A stretch of 64,000 nucleotides of DNA, from the NCBI GenBank assembly GCA_035772785.1, contig JAOCPU010000007.1, positions 428,501 through 492,500 of the forward strand, given 5' to 3'. The notes beneath the pieces are model-generated. The model had not been told where the DNA came from. It saw nothing but the letters and a program-made list of their open reading frames with translations, and made no database searches. Source of the stretch: Phlebiopsis flavidoalba (taxonomy: Eukaryota > Basidiomycota > Agaricomycetes > Polyporales > Phanerochaetaceae). Shown here one piece after another: positions 47,238-59,137 of this stretch (position 1 is the first letter of the stretch; each line of letters begins with the position of its first letter). Made by a program: the position numbers and the translations under genes.

Positions 47238-50068
47238 CTACGTTGGCAACGTCCAATAGATTTGCTCTGGCCCCAAGTCAGCTATCCTCGTAACGTTGTT
47301 GTCATTGGCTTCGTGTTCTACTTCTCGTGAGGGTCTCCACGTTGAAAACCTGGGGTCTGCGGGCCAGACCTCGCTCCTGTCATGGCCAAGCGACTCGACT
47401 TGCGCTGCGCGGAAACATCTCTCCTCCACCCCACATACTTTCGAGCTCTGCAACGCGGACGGATACGCCACCGGACGGGACGCGGTCGTAGGCGGCGGGG
47501 CGTGTCGCCCACAATTGCAGACATAGCCATGTCCCAAGCTGACGTCTACACCACCACGAGCCGTGCTCATAGCTGCATTCGGTCCACGATGCTCCCTCCT
47601 CGGACTCGTCCGTGTTGTCCTCTGCCCAAGGGTCGCGGGCTGCTCTTGCACAACTGCGAGCTGCCTTCCTGCTTTCGCGCCATCATAGTTTGCCAGGGCG
47701 TCATGGGGGGTTCGGGTGCGATGTTGGTAGCACGAGACGCTGCAAGCAATGGCCACTCTTGGGCTGTGAGAGCTCTGACTTGTGGTGCTGTTTGCTGTTT
47801 GGGGCCATGGTGTAGGGACGGGTGGTCCAGGGGCAGGCGAGGGAGTAGGTTTTGAGAAGAAGGACGGGAGAACGCTGACTTCGTCGCGGATGTTTGAGGA
47901 GGTGGTTTAGACTGAGGTTGCAGAAGTTGTTAACGTATCCTCATCCTCCAAATCAAACGATGGAGTGTGCCGCCTTAGACCTAGGGGATTACCTCCAAGA
48001 CGATTGCTGGGCTTTGTTCGCACCCTTTCGGATCGGCTTTTTCTTTGACTGCGAGGGCCGGTTCGAAGGCTTGGCGTCTCTTCTGCTACATCCTCAATGA
48101 TTGGCAAGGTACACTTTTCTTCTCTTCTTAGCCCGCCAAGCCGACTTCGCCTCCAATTGGCGTGTTCGGTGTCTCATCAAGCATGCGTTGCTTCTGCCTC
48201 CTCGGCCTCTGGCGTTCTTCGATCACCGCTTCGCTTGCACCTGTTCCCACTCGCGACAGCACTTCTTTGTTTCCGCGTTATTCTCCATCGTTGTAATGTG
48301 TTGAACCCAGAAAGCCTGCTCCGAGATCGCCGTTCGCGTCGTGCTCACAGAAAGAATGTTGCGGCGTTAGTGCAATCTCCATGTCCACGCCTACAAGCCC
48401 GTAAGATACCAGAGGCATGGTCTGCCTCGCTACGGACCTGGCCTACTTCGGGTAGGGGGTAGTCATAACCTCGGAAAAACTCGTCAACTCTCCATCTCGA
48501 AAGAAGACGGGATCTGATGTAGTGTAGGCACCAGGTACGTGGACGACACGGGAGTCGTGAGTTCCGACGGGCGCCTGATGTAGCGGCGAATGCCCAAGTG
48601 TGGCGGGTGTGTTCCATTCAGCGTCAGCTACGGACATGCTAAGTTTACTCGGTACCAGAGGTTTCGATGGATGTGGGGTGCCCTTAATCGGCCATTGGCG
48701 CAGGGGTCTTGGTAGGAGCGGGCGTTCTCCATACGCTCGGGGATGGAAGGTGGCGCGGGCTTCGTCGAAGGGGGCCTGACAGGCGTTTTTTTTTGGTGAC
48801 ATGTGCCTCCCAGAGGCTCTCGGCTGGGACTGGGTAGTGAAGGGATCCATTGTCATACCCATCAGCCCATCAACGGCGGACGACGGGGCAGGAGTAGGAG
48901 CTACTTTTGGACTGTCCCTGTTTACATTCATTGCCCACAGTAGTTCTGGAGTCGGAAGTTTGCTGCTAGGAGCGGAGGTGGGTGGGGTGCTTCCAAACGG
49001 CGACCATCGAACCTCCAGACGACTGAGGGCTGCCAGTCCTTAGAGCGCCCTTTACCGGCTTCCGTGTCCAGAGCCTTTCCGCGTCGGGCTCCTGAGCAAC
49101 GCTTTTGCGGCCCCATGTGTCTGCGCATCCCACAGGACTTTCGGTTTTTTGAGCGGGGGGTATTGTCCCGATCGGCTTCACTTTCCAAGGTATGATTCAT
49201 GCTGCTGGGGAATGAGTGAGTGATTGATTCTCCAAACAAGACGTCTATAGCTAACTTACTGGAGTTGGTTTATGACTCGTGTAAAGATGGGCGTCTCAGC
49301 ACGAGGGCGGTCCCTGTCATCCCTTTAGCCAGGACATGCGACTGTGATGGTACCTCCCACGCTCCTGGAGGAGAAGGTCCTCCTCCACTGTCGCAGCGTA
49401 GGGGACTTTCGTGCGTTGGCTGGTTTAGCGCCAGTCATAGCCTTCGACGACGTAGCGGTACTAGTAGCCGGAGGGGATGCGCGGTTTGTGACTGTGGGAT
49501 TAGGTCGTGTGGCTCGTGCTTGGGGTACGAAAGCGTTTTCCACCGCCTCCATCTCCTGTTGTGTGATATCGGTCCAATCCTCCTCGTCGAGACCTATCGC
49601 CGCAACACGTCTGAGGCACTCCTCCCGGGCTGTTCGGCCCAGTTCTTGGTTGAGATTGTCTTCGAAAACACCAACATCTGTGTCCTGCGTCGCAGCTTGC
49701 TTCCCCCATCTACTCTTCCCTTAGATGACATGACTTCTTTCAACTTTTCGTTTATCTTGTTATCTCTCTCCGCACGACGAGTGTGGAGCCAGACTTCAAA
49801 GCCTTTCCATTCCTGGCGCAGCCTGGACCGATGGTAGTGGGCTTAGCGGGAGGAGGAGGCTCCGTGGGTTTGGGGCTGCGCAGGCGTGGTCGTCTTGGAA
49901 GAGGGCAAGGCCGAAGACTTGACCGTCTGCGCTGGGGGCTTAGTGGCAGCATTCGCTTTGGCACGGTGGGGTCGACGGGGTGCGATGTAGTCCTGTTCTA
50001 CGTCGGCCTGACCATGGCTGAGAAGGAACAGTAGCACTATGTAGACGGCCAGCACCCCAGGTATCACG
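47238..50068 (-). CDS. Uncharacterised protein
   Basis: No family recognised. The probable 5' part contains a hydrophobic stretch (GVLAVYIVLLFLLSHG, about 50.04 kb) and then a Pro/Ala/Ser/Thr-rich low-complexity part ending PPPPAKPTTIGPG. A non-repetitive charged helix follows, WKGFEVWLHTRRAERDNKIN (about 49.8 kb), then LNQELGRTAREECLRRVAAI and EEDWTDITQQEMEAVENAFV (about 49.6-49.5 kb). Disordered text continues through about 48.5 kb (SDPVFFRDGELTSFSEV). The 3' limit is a guess. The amino-acid text in the helical parts looks like real protein, but it jumps between frames every 100-300 bases. The hydrophobic start could be a chance frame in untranslated DNA. Confidence 0.35.
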
Positions 50069-50615
50069 CTTAGGTGTACGCAGATCGTTGATTACGCAAT
50101 CTTGGAAACGGCTGCGAGAGGACTCTACGCTTACCAGAGAATTCTGTATAGTACTATCGCAAAGTCATCCAGATTAGATACCAAGAATGGTTTCTAGTAT
50201 CACAAAGGTGATATTTGGGGCCGAGTGCGCAGAAGGTCCATGCGGCGTAGATGCTGAGTGTGACCTCAGGATTCCAAGCAACAGAAAACGCGGGCCATAA
50301 TTCTACCTAACCTTTCAACTAAGTAGATTTTTTCGAGCTCGTCAGCACAGCAGTCTGAAGCAAAAGAAACCAAAAACACAAGAGGGCAAAAGCGGAGGGA
50401 CTGCAGGAGACATTGGACTCGATAACGAGATGAGAAAACGAGGAAATTCACCTCGAGTCTCGTCGCCGTCGCTGGATGCGCGCACGCCCGTGAGACGCCG
50501 TGTGGTCGTATGCAATAAACGCCAGCAGCCGTGTTGGCCGTTCTGGCTTGACGCGACTTGGGTCCGGGCACATCTTTACCCGAGCACTTGTTCCGAACAG
50601 CCAAGTCACTCGGAA
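50069..50615. promoter_or_regulatory. Upstream region of the IKS-type kinase
   Basis: Spacer between divergent genes. No exon is recognised. It must contain the kinase promoter. Confidence 0.35.
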
Positions 50616-53458
50616 ATGGTCTTGACCGAAGAAACCGAACCCTCGACCACCTGCAGAGCTCACTCTTTGCTCTCGCGCCCTTAGATCACGACCGAGTGGA
50701 CACCCATTCTTCACGCCGTCCAAACCAGGTAGTACTGTACAATCCTACCTCTCACGCATTGTCCACTTAGGCACCATCGTACTCCCTCTACACCCAAGGC
50801 GGGTAGTGAAACGTAGCCTTGGCAATAGATGTCCTATACTGCCACCGGAATCTACCTCGTGATGATCCTCAGACGAAGATGAAGCAGAGCTTGAGCTGGT
50901 GGACAGCGAGCTGGAGGAACATCCCCGCTCTCGAGTGCCCAATTACTTTCAGCTTCTCCAAGTAGCGAACGACATCGCCTCTGCCCGTCCACGGTCTCAA
51001 GCCGAAGGTGGCGACTCACTTTCTTTGCCCTCCGGGGGTGTGTCTCCTGACGCACACACGGATGATCCGCGAGGTAACGGCGAGCAGCCCTTTCGTGCAG
51101 ATAGCATGGCGGAAGGGTACTTCAAGGCTTTCTTTCAGGAAGAGTGTCGCTTGGGGATGGGTGCCAATGAAGCGTCTACTTGTGTCGGTACGAAAGTTTC
51201 CACTTACTTACTCCGTCGCTGGCTTCGCTGACAAGTCACCAGCATAGTGCTGGACGGAAAACCCTCTCGGTTCGCTGTCACGCTATATACACTCGACATA
51301 GAATTCAATAATACTTCTCTGAGGTAGGCCACTTTGCCGTGAAGAAAATAGCCGTAGGCCAGTCACATTCTTACCTACTCAACACCTTGCGCGAGGTACG
51401 CATAGCAGACGCTCCTCATCACCCATCGACTGACGCGTTGTACTGTCGCTGCGCAGGTACGATTTACTCGAAAACTTCATCACCCCAATATCATCCAGTA
51501 TCACCACTCCTGGCTGGAATCCTCTCAATTCTCAACGTTTCGTGGGTCCCAAGGTTCCAACGCTACAGTGCGTATCTGCATGGAAACAATTAGCCATGAA
51601 GTGAAATCGATCTCATCGTAACTAGTGTGTGTTAATGCAATGGGTCAGAGGGGGGAAGCCTGGACGACTTGATTGATGTTCGGCTGGGACGTCGCTCACC
51701 GGCCAATGTGCATCCTCCTTCGCATCCGGCCTCCGGGGATGCATCTCCACAGACCAATGCGGGCCAACCCCTTTCCCGAGGGGCCCGAATACGTGCTTTC
51801 CGTGCAATGCAGCGAGCGTCGCCTGAGGAGAAAGAAAAAGCTAAGACACGACATGAGTGAAGACGTGCTGAGCACAGGTCCAAGCAGGTCTAGGGATTGG
51901 AAAGCAGTACACCTTTTCAGCGCGGAGGAGGTTGAAGAGCTTATTCCAGGACATTGTTGAAGGGCTATCGTTTCTGGTAAGTTTAGCTACGTTTCCGATT
52001 ACTGGAGTCAAAAGGACTTACAAACAATTCCAGCATGACAAGTCTATCCTACATCTGGACCTTAAGCCTGGGAATGTACTGTTGACATGGGAGGGGAGCA
52101 GGCTTATGTACGCGTGAATAATCGAAAACCACTCCGCTGTCGTCTGACGTTAAAGCCAGCCCCAGGGCCATGTTGTCAGATTTCGGCACGTCTCAAGATA
52201 TTTTGAACTCTCGTGCGCGGTCGGGACACCGGAACGTATGTTACTACCTTTGGCTCTCTCATTTCCGCTCTGACGGGATGTAGGCTGGAATATGCGTCTC
52301 CGAAGAATCTTTACCAAGTCCTTCCGGTCTTCTCAACGCAGGTCGATTCCAAAGCAGATATTTGGTCCTTGGGCATGATTCTCCACAAATTGCTATTTCT
52401 TCAGTTACCGTACAAGCATGCTTCTGGTGGCTCTCACCAGCCTGATTCCAAGACTGACGGCAAGGCCTTTATGGACCCTGCTTGAGAAAGAGGTGGCTCA
52501 ATTACCCAGGGTATGTGAAGAAGTTAATGTTTGTCAGGCTTCTAACATAAAAGTACAGCTTCAAAATCATCCCGCGCCCTGGAAGACCAAATTCGTCTCG
52601 AGAACGCCTACCAATGTCGTTTCTAGTCCTTCTGGAGACTCTTCTACACGTCAAGCCAGCCTCACGTCCTACGTCCGAAACGCATAGCTATTGCTCTTCG
52701 GGAAGGAAGGTGCGTGAAACAGCCCCGCGTTCCGTTGCAGACTGATTGATGTCCCCCCCAGTTCGACCCAGTGGCGACTACTGCACGGCGCGGAGGGGGG
52801 CTTAACGTCACTTATTTCCCGCCCTGAGGACACCGCATCTCGATGCCCCTAGCGCGTTCATCCCCAGAAAGACTGGCAACGCCGACAGAGCTTCCCATCT
52901 GGACGGAAAGTGACGCGCAGGAGCCTCGACGCAAGATGACGAGAAAGAACCCTTGCTCGATTTGCCGGCTCTCCCTGGGCCCATGAGCCTGAGGACTTTG
53001 AATACATGAAACTGCCGGCTTTGGAACACTGAGTATAGGCTGACCAGGACTACAGCTAAAATTGCGATAGTTCGCACAATCAGTCCGTACTCCTTGTTTT
53101 TAAGGTGCGCACACTCTGTCAGGTCGAAGCACGCGCACTAATAGCTGACCCTTTCGAGTAGGTGCGAGCCTTTGGCCGCCTTGTATCACAGCTCATCAGC
53201 CGCCAGTATATCCTCGCATGTGCGCTGGGATTTGCATTCGTGGATACCTGGTCGGAACGGCTCTCAGTGTCTTTCGCGCTCGGAGGTGATCCATGTAGGA
53301 CTTGTCGGGCTGGCGCGGTGGTTAAATTAGGCGGGCTATCGTTCAAGACGTTCAGGAGGACATCCATAAACACACCTATGTCAGGCGGAATCGCGCACAT
53401 TGGTCACATTTTACGCTGTCAGTCGTTTCGAATAAAATATTATATGAATTTTTTATAA
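50616..53458 (+). CDS. Ser/Thr protein kinase, IKS group (IKS1-like)
   Basis: The start at 50616 is tentative. The N-terminal QVVLYNPTSHAL (about 50.73 kb) is a conserved fungal IKS segment. A Ser/Glu-rich acidic stretch SEDEAELELVDSELEEHPRS follows. The catalytic domain begins GYFKAFFQEECRLGMGAN (glycine loop, one base missing near 51,170). The lysine lies in HFAVKKIAVGQSHSYLLN (about 51.34 kb), then GSLDDLIDVRLGR (about 51.67 kb) and a long Pro/Ser insert ending EEKEKAK. The catalytic loop is LHLDLKPGNVLL (about 52.05-52.09 kb), LSDFGTS (about 52.18 kb), EYASPKNL (about 52.29 kb, Lys where Glu is usual) and DSKADIWSLGMILHKLLF. The 3' part carries KEPLL and a final hydrophobic segment ILACALGFAFVDTWSERL (about 53.22 kb), suggesting membrane association. 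The end is approximate. Confidence 0.78.
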
Positions 53459-53502
53459 CACCAGTATCCATCGCCAGCGGGGATACAGGATTATTATATG
53501 TT

Positions 53503-54892
53503 TTATACAACGATCCTCGGACTGCCCCTCGGATTATTCCTGGGGCCGCTGACCTTGCCAAACATCCTCCTCCACAGCGAGCGTCCGGAGTCTGTGATGT
53601 CCAGCTCTGGCACCTCAAGCTCGGGATCCTGACGGCGGGTTGTGATAGGGGTTAATGGGTTCCCCTCGCTCGCGTTCGCTGCTCGTACTTGCGTCGCTGC
53701 CAGAGCTCGGATCGCTCGCCTCCGACAGGTCCCCGCCCTCGAAGTGGTAAGCGGTGGTGACCGGTGGAGGTGTGAGGGAAGCCTTGACTTGAACGACCGG
53801 CGTACGAGGGGGTGTAGGCTACGGCGGCCTTGATGAGGGCCTTCGCCTTGGAGACCGCGCCCTTGACGGGTCGGACGTGGACCCCACAGTACGATGCAGC
53901 CATGCGCACAGCTTCTGAGGCATGTGCGATTTCTTTCTCGGTCATGAAGAAGGTTTCGAGCTGAATGATCGCCTTGCGGAGCGCGGGGATGGTCATGCGC
54001 TCGCGAGGGTCCCATCGAAAGATCTGGCGAAAGATGTCGTTGGCTTCCTTCGAGATGGGGAGCATCTCTCGAAGGTAATCTTCGTTCAACAAGAAATCAC
54101 TGAAACAAGTGTCGCTGGTAGAACGCTTTCGCCCAAGGGCTACGACTTGTGATCATGTTGAGGAGGATCAGGCCTAAAGACCAGATGTCGCTGGAGCGAT
54201 TGGAGTAGAGCGAGAAGCCCGTCTCCTTGCAAAGACACTCTGGTTCGATGGTCAGGTGGGGAGGCAAAGTGCGATGATGTGAAGGACATACCAGGACTCA
54301 TGTAGGCCACGAGCTGCCACAACCAAAACGTGTGGCTCATTTTGGTGCCCGTGGCAAGACCAAAATCTGTCAGATTACGCCCTTCGAACCGTCCTTGCTA
54401 TCAGTGGGATGTTCTCTGGCTTCAAATGCCCCGGTGGTAGAGTGCCGCGATGTGACAGGCCTCTACTGCATCCAGGATTTGGAGGAACACCGACTTGTCC
54501 CAAATCATCCTTCATGAAGTACGACTTCTCCCTCAACAATTTTGCCGAACAAGTGGAGTCCTCCGCCGCACGAGCAATAGTTCCGAACGATGTAAACGTG
54601 CTCCTTGTCCTCGAATGCGTCGATGCATACCGTACAACATTGGGGTGGTCTGACATTGCGCGGTGATCATCGACCTCACGCTTCACTCGCTGGGCTGCAC
54701 TCTAGGAGACTCAGGGTGTCCGCCTTGCGGAGGACCTTGATGGCAAGCCTCGACGATGGTCGTCAGCGGGTGGACTGTGCTCCGGCGTGGAGGTCGAGGG
54801 CTCCGTACACGACATCCGATACGACCCTGCCCCCAAACACTTTGACAAGCTGATCGAGCCGTCTGACGAGACGGCCGGGCGTAATCAGGCAT
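53503..54892 (-). CDS. Ser/Thr protein kinase, Ran1/CAMK-like (kinase 1)
   Basis: ATG at 54892 starts [10 protein letters not shown]. Reading across frames gives [17 protein letters not shown] (glycine-loop region), [15 protein letters not shown] (lysine), [17 protein letters not shown] (helix C and beyond, about 54.65 kb), [14 protein letters not shown], [15 protein letters not shown], then LKPENIPL at the catalytic loop (about 54.41 kb). The activation loop reads MSHTFGCGSS and AYMSP (about 54.33-54.28 kb), then [17 protein letters not shown] (about 54.2-54.15 kb), and [20 protein letters not shown] with [19 protein letters not shown] (about 54.09-53.99 kb). The CGSSxYMSPE pattern and C-lobe fit Ran1/Ksp1-type fungal kinases. 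The HRD of the catalytic loop lies in a frame-shifted stretch. A Ser/Glu-rich tail follows, ending at about 53,503. Confidence 0.75.
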
Positions 54893-56928
54893 GAATGCGA
54901 CGAGCAGACATGACGGGAGAGGAAATGAGTGAGTGGGGTGGGTTAAGGGAGCGATATTGATTACAAGTCTTCAGCGGTGCGTGGCCAGCGCACTTGAGGT
55001 GTGAATACGAAGGTAAGATGCCAACTGAGACTTAGCTGAAGTCCTAGTCGTTTATATGCATCTCCGCCTCCCGAACTGTTGGGGAATGTTTGGTGTCGGT
55101 TCACGAGGCGGATGGTCCATATTGAGGCAACAAACGACGCTTCACAGACAAAGATGAGGGCACTTGGCGGGAGTAGGAGAGCGGAAGCAATAAGCGGTGC
55201 AGCGGGCGACAAGGTGGGGTGTCGGGATCGCTATGAGCTCTGTCGCCCGCGCGGGATGTGCGTACGCGTGGCGCTCATACCGACAAGCGGAGCTATTTCC
55301 AAATTGGGACGAGTAACCGTCGGCCGTCACAGTTGGGTCCCGAGGCGCGGTTCTCTTGTAGGGGCGGGCCGATAGACGTGTGCAAGTAGGCATCGTGGAG
55401 GGCCCCGTTAGCGATTGCCGAACGTTGTGGGGGAGACGAGAGGAGCTGGGCCGGCTTTGGCAGGTGGCAGCTTGGTGGGGGCCATGCGAACTGCACGTGG
55501 CGCGTTAGCCACGGTGGCAGCCCCGGGATTCTCTTGGTCTCAACCCAATTCCTGTCAATGCTTGATCTAGAGGTGCCGCCGTTCGCCATCAACCTTCTGA
55601 GATAGGTCACCATGGATTGACTGCTGTGGCCTCGCACCTCGTTCAAGCATCGTCTCTCCAAAAAATTCTATTCGCTCGCTCGAGTGTACAAGACAAACAT
55701 CGCGTCGTCTCCCATCAACCCCGAAAGGAGCTTTCCTCTACTGCTACCAAACTTTTCTCTACACCCCCCCTCTAAAAAGCGCATCCTTACGAACCTCTAC
55801 GAAAATACTGCCGTCGTTCACTCCTAGTCACAACACCGCAGTTTGCCATCCCACACTGCCATCGCGCACACCGCTTCCCGCAAGGTCATACGAGTTTGCC
55901 AAGCTTGACTTTGGTCCGTACCAGCCGGACAAGGGTTGCGTGCCATTGACGGGCCCTCTTAATACTACCGACGCACCCACTCGGACGTGTCTCAAATGCT
56001 AGGCTCTGGATGGCTTAAACATCACTGGCCTCGGTCTCAGGTCTCAGCGTCGTTGATGCTGCCCGTGAACTCAACAGAAGAGGACCTCGGCCGTCGATCT
56101 TCAGTCACCGTGGACGACTCCCGAAGTCAAGAACCCGTCGCGTACGAGGCTAGTGCAGAGAGCTCGATGTACCTCACAGAAGAGTTGGGTGGACTGGCAG
56201 GCATGACTTGGAAGACCTGGGGTCGCGGAACGATTCAAACAGAGGTCTCCCCTGCTCTACAAGCACTTGTTCTGGAAACGTCTTGACGACAGACACGCCA
56301 CAGCGGAAGCTGCTCTGTTGTCTACGACCCGCCGGCCTCTCCGATCGTACCTTTCGTGGGAGCTCGGAATCGGAACGTACTCTGCGTCGACTCCTTCAAT
56401 GAGGAGAGCTTGATGCGACTGGCTGTGGCAGACCTTGGCTGTTGGATTTGCTCAGATCTCTTGGGTTACACCTTTGTTTCTAATTTATGCCTATAATGAT
56501 CGTTTTGAAGTTGCTCAGTTCATTGCACCTCTGTGTGCGCGGAAAATCAAACAAGTGCCGACACTTAACCTTAAACGGCACGGTGATGTCATTATAATCC
56601 CCCCGCGCGGGCGAAACGCAGGCGAAGCGAGGCTGTCCGTTGGGCGCGGCGGCAGCATGCCGGCCGCTAGTCCCCTGACCCTTCGTAGGCAAACCCGCTC
56701 CTCGGCTGCCCGCTCGAATCGCATCGTCGCGGAGTCCCGTTTCGATCACCCAATACCCGCCGGCTCTAACCACAGTCTTGTAGTTCCCGCGTGTTCCGCA
56801 TATATTTGAGGACTCACCTTCGTCCGCCAGAACTATGCTGCAAAAGTACCTGACACCCCATCGCACTTTACTTCAAATGCCTAAACGCTGCTACCTCTAA
56901 GCCGACCAGCTTATCGGTCCAAGGTCAT
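54893..56928. other. Region between kinase genes, partly coding-like
   Basis: 54.9-55.7 kb shows nothing recognisable. 55.7-55.85 kb is CT-rich leader-like DNA. 55.9-56.4 kb (+) contains protein-like text (LDFGPYQPDKGCVPLTGPL, EEDLGRRSSVTVDDSRSQEP, VPFVGARNRNVLCVDSFNEE) in changing frames, perhaps an unidentified gene or 5' exons of the next kinase. 56.5-56.87 kb has an open minus frame without a family. Confidence 0.35.
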
Positions 56929-58441
56929 ATGAACAACGGTAGATCTGACTCGCGGAGACTTTGGGCCGTTGGGCTTCCGGGTGGATGTGTGTTTACGCGC
57001 TGTCGGGGGGGACCATCTTCACGTTCCGCCGTGTCTTCGCCCCGTCAAATGGCCATGGCTCAAGCCCGAGCCCCAACAGACCGACAAGCAGGACCGTGTG
57101 TCAAAGAAAACGAGGACGAATTTGGTTCGCCGGCTCACCACACACCCTCCGTCTCGCACCCATCCCATGCCGTTCTCACAGCTTCATCGAGTCGTAGAGG
57201 AAGACCGGTCACGTCTTTCGCGCCGTTTGCATTCTCGTACCTACCTTGGCGCAGTCGGACGAACCGTCTTCAAATTCCTGACACAGAAAGGGCAACGGTT
57301 CGATACGAGAAGGACGCACTGGTCAAGGAACGGTCCATGTGTCCGCCTCTATCGACGGGGCTCTCTAATACTGCCACAAGCGTGGCGTCTACCCACCGCG
57401 ATATTCAAGCCCGAGGAACATCATTGAGTGTCAAAACCGAGGACGGGACGCGCCTGCGTCTGGTTGACTTTGCGTTGGCGACGATGATCAGTGCGTGTAG
57501 CAAGAATTCTATATACGGGGCGGGAACTAGACGTCGGCTTCCGGGTTATATGAGCCCCTATGGTACGCCCGTCTCCTAAGCTTGCACACGCCCCCCCCCA
57601 ACCCCGTGCTCCCGCCTAACGTAGTATAGTAGAATGCATAGGTGATGAGATAGGGTCTTGTGGGCTACCAGTACGTGCGGCGATCCGAACGACGGTTCTG
57701 GGGGGGTTTTTTCGATTGGAGTCATTTTCACGAGCCATGATCTCAGGACATAAACCCATGGCGCCGCCCCGACTTGAAATGGACGGACGGACTGCTTTCG
57801 GCAAGTGACACATTATCCACAACCCCGACTTCTTCCATACCAATGCCTCCCTATCTCCCCCCGCTGCCAACCGCTATCACCTACGCGATATCTTCGCACT
57901 CGGAAGCGAGATACGCATCACTCCTCTCCTGCTCTTCGTAAGAGAATCCTTGCCGCCGACACATTTTTTTGTCCTGACGGACGAAGCGATCGCACGCTTC
58001 TTCCAGTTCGTCCAAGGCTCGCTGCGGCATCGTACCTCTGCGACACCACTACTTCGAAACCAGCACTCCATCTAGCGAAGATATCCCGGACGTCGTCGAT
58101 AACTCTTCCGCAACCATAACCACCGCTCTCGTGGAATGACCCAGCGCTTCGTCATGGTCCGACCACAAGCCGGATGAGGTCATTGTCGTAACTTCCGGCG
58201 GGACAGACTTTCGGGGACGCCGGCATCCCCGGCCGGTATGAGGAAACGACTGGGTTTCCCGCCTTCCCAGGCCAATGCCCCTCACATTTCGCGACCTGAA
58301 AGGCAGTCATCATCCGAATCTTCGAGCTCCCACAACACACGGTCGACGCGTAATCACCGCAAAGGAGAATTCACTCCATCGCGACAAATCTTATTGATGA
58401 GGCTCCTTCCCCCCCCAAAAAAATTGATCGGATATTTGTAA
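56929..58441 (+). CDS. Protein kinase, Ran1-like, heavily frame-broken (kinase 2)
   Basis: Kinase fragments are clear but the limits are not. QLHRVVEED occurs at about 57.18 kb and TVFKFLTQKGQRF at about 57.27 kb (helix D region). The catalytic loop at about 57.39-57.43 kb reads HRDI then KPENII only if one base is dropped at about 57,406 and one at about 57,415. It is followed by TEDGTRLRLVDFALAT (DFG replaced by DFA), YGAGTR and GYMSP (about 57.44-57.56 kb). A C-lobe piece reads HLRDIFALG (about 57.88 kb) and TDEAIARFFQFVQGSLRHR (about 57.98 kb). An acidic Ser-rich tail follows (SEDIPDVVDNSSATITTALV). The DFA in place of DFG would impair magnesium binding if real. It could be a pseudogene or a pseudokinase, or the substitution could be an error. 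Confidence 0.55.
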
Positions 58442-59137
58442 ACTAACAGTGATGCTGTAAAGAAATACCCATCGGAATTGAAATCTCGGTTGTGTTATCA
58501 TGCAGTTTGCTTTTGCGTCCGCTCTTATGCATCCGTCCGACAGACCCTCTAATGGCCCGGGTGTTCCTTTCCACGATTAAGTCGGCCAATCACCGCCCGG
58601 CTATGCGCGCTTATGTGGGCCCGGCCGCGAGTTGAACATCTCTTGCCTCCTCCCCAGACAGACACCTCCCTGATTCAAGACCAATTTGACACAGTACTTT
58701 CCGTATATCATTGTTACAATCAGCAAATAGCAACCGCCATGTTATCCTTGCTGGCTACGAACCAGGTACTCAAGAACCAGCAGTTGAACTTGGGGTTTAT
58801 GAGGCCTTCGATAGAACGAATGAAGGCAAGCCGCAAGTTCAACTCGACCCGAAAACCCACCTTTCAAATACTGACCTGCAACCGCCTGCGCGAGGAGTTA
58901 TCGCCCTCTGCATGAACGCCAAGTAACTGTAGCTGCCAATAACCGAGGCGGATGCATGGATGCAAACGGGACGAGTATTCTGGTCGGGGGCGAGCATAAA
59001 GCACGAAATGCATACACCCAAGCGGGCATTGAAAAACGAACTCGCATTGAGCATTGGGGGGAGGGGTCCCTTCACCTTTCGTTGTCGCTTTCCACGCCCA
59101 CCCGTCCACATCCTTTCTGAACCATCATGCTCACTGA
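58442..59137. other. Spacer between kinase 2 and kinase 3
   Basis: Contains an open plus frame at 58.71-58.93 kb (YEPGTQEPAVELGVYEAFDR) of no known family. Otherwise it is presumed upstream region of kinase 3. Confidence 0.35.

Noticed and set aside
56480..56866. 128-codon minus open frame between kinases
   Set aside because: No family signature, and an equally long plus frame covers the same bases.
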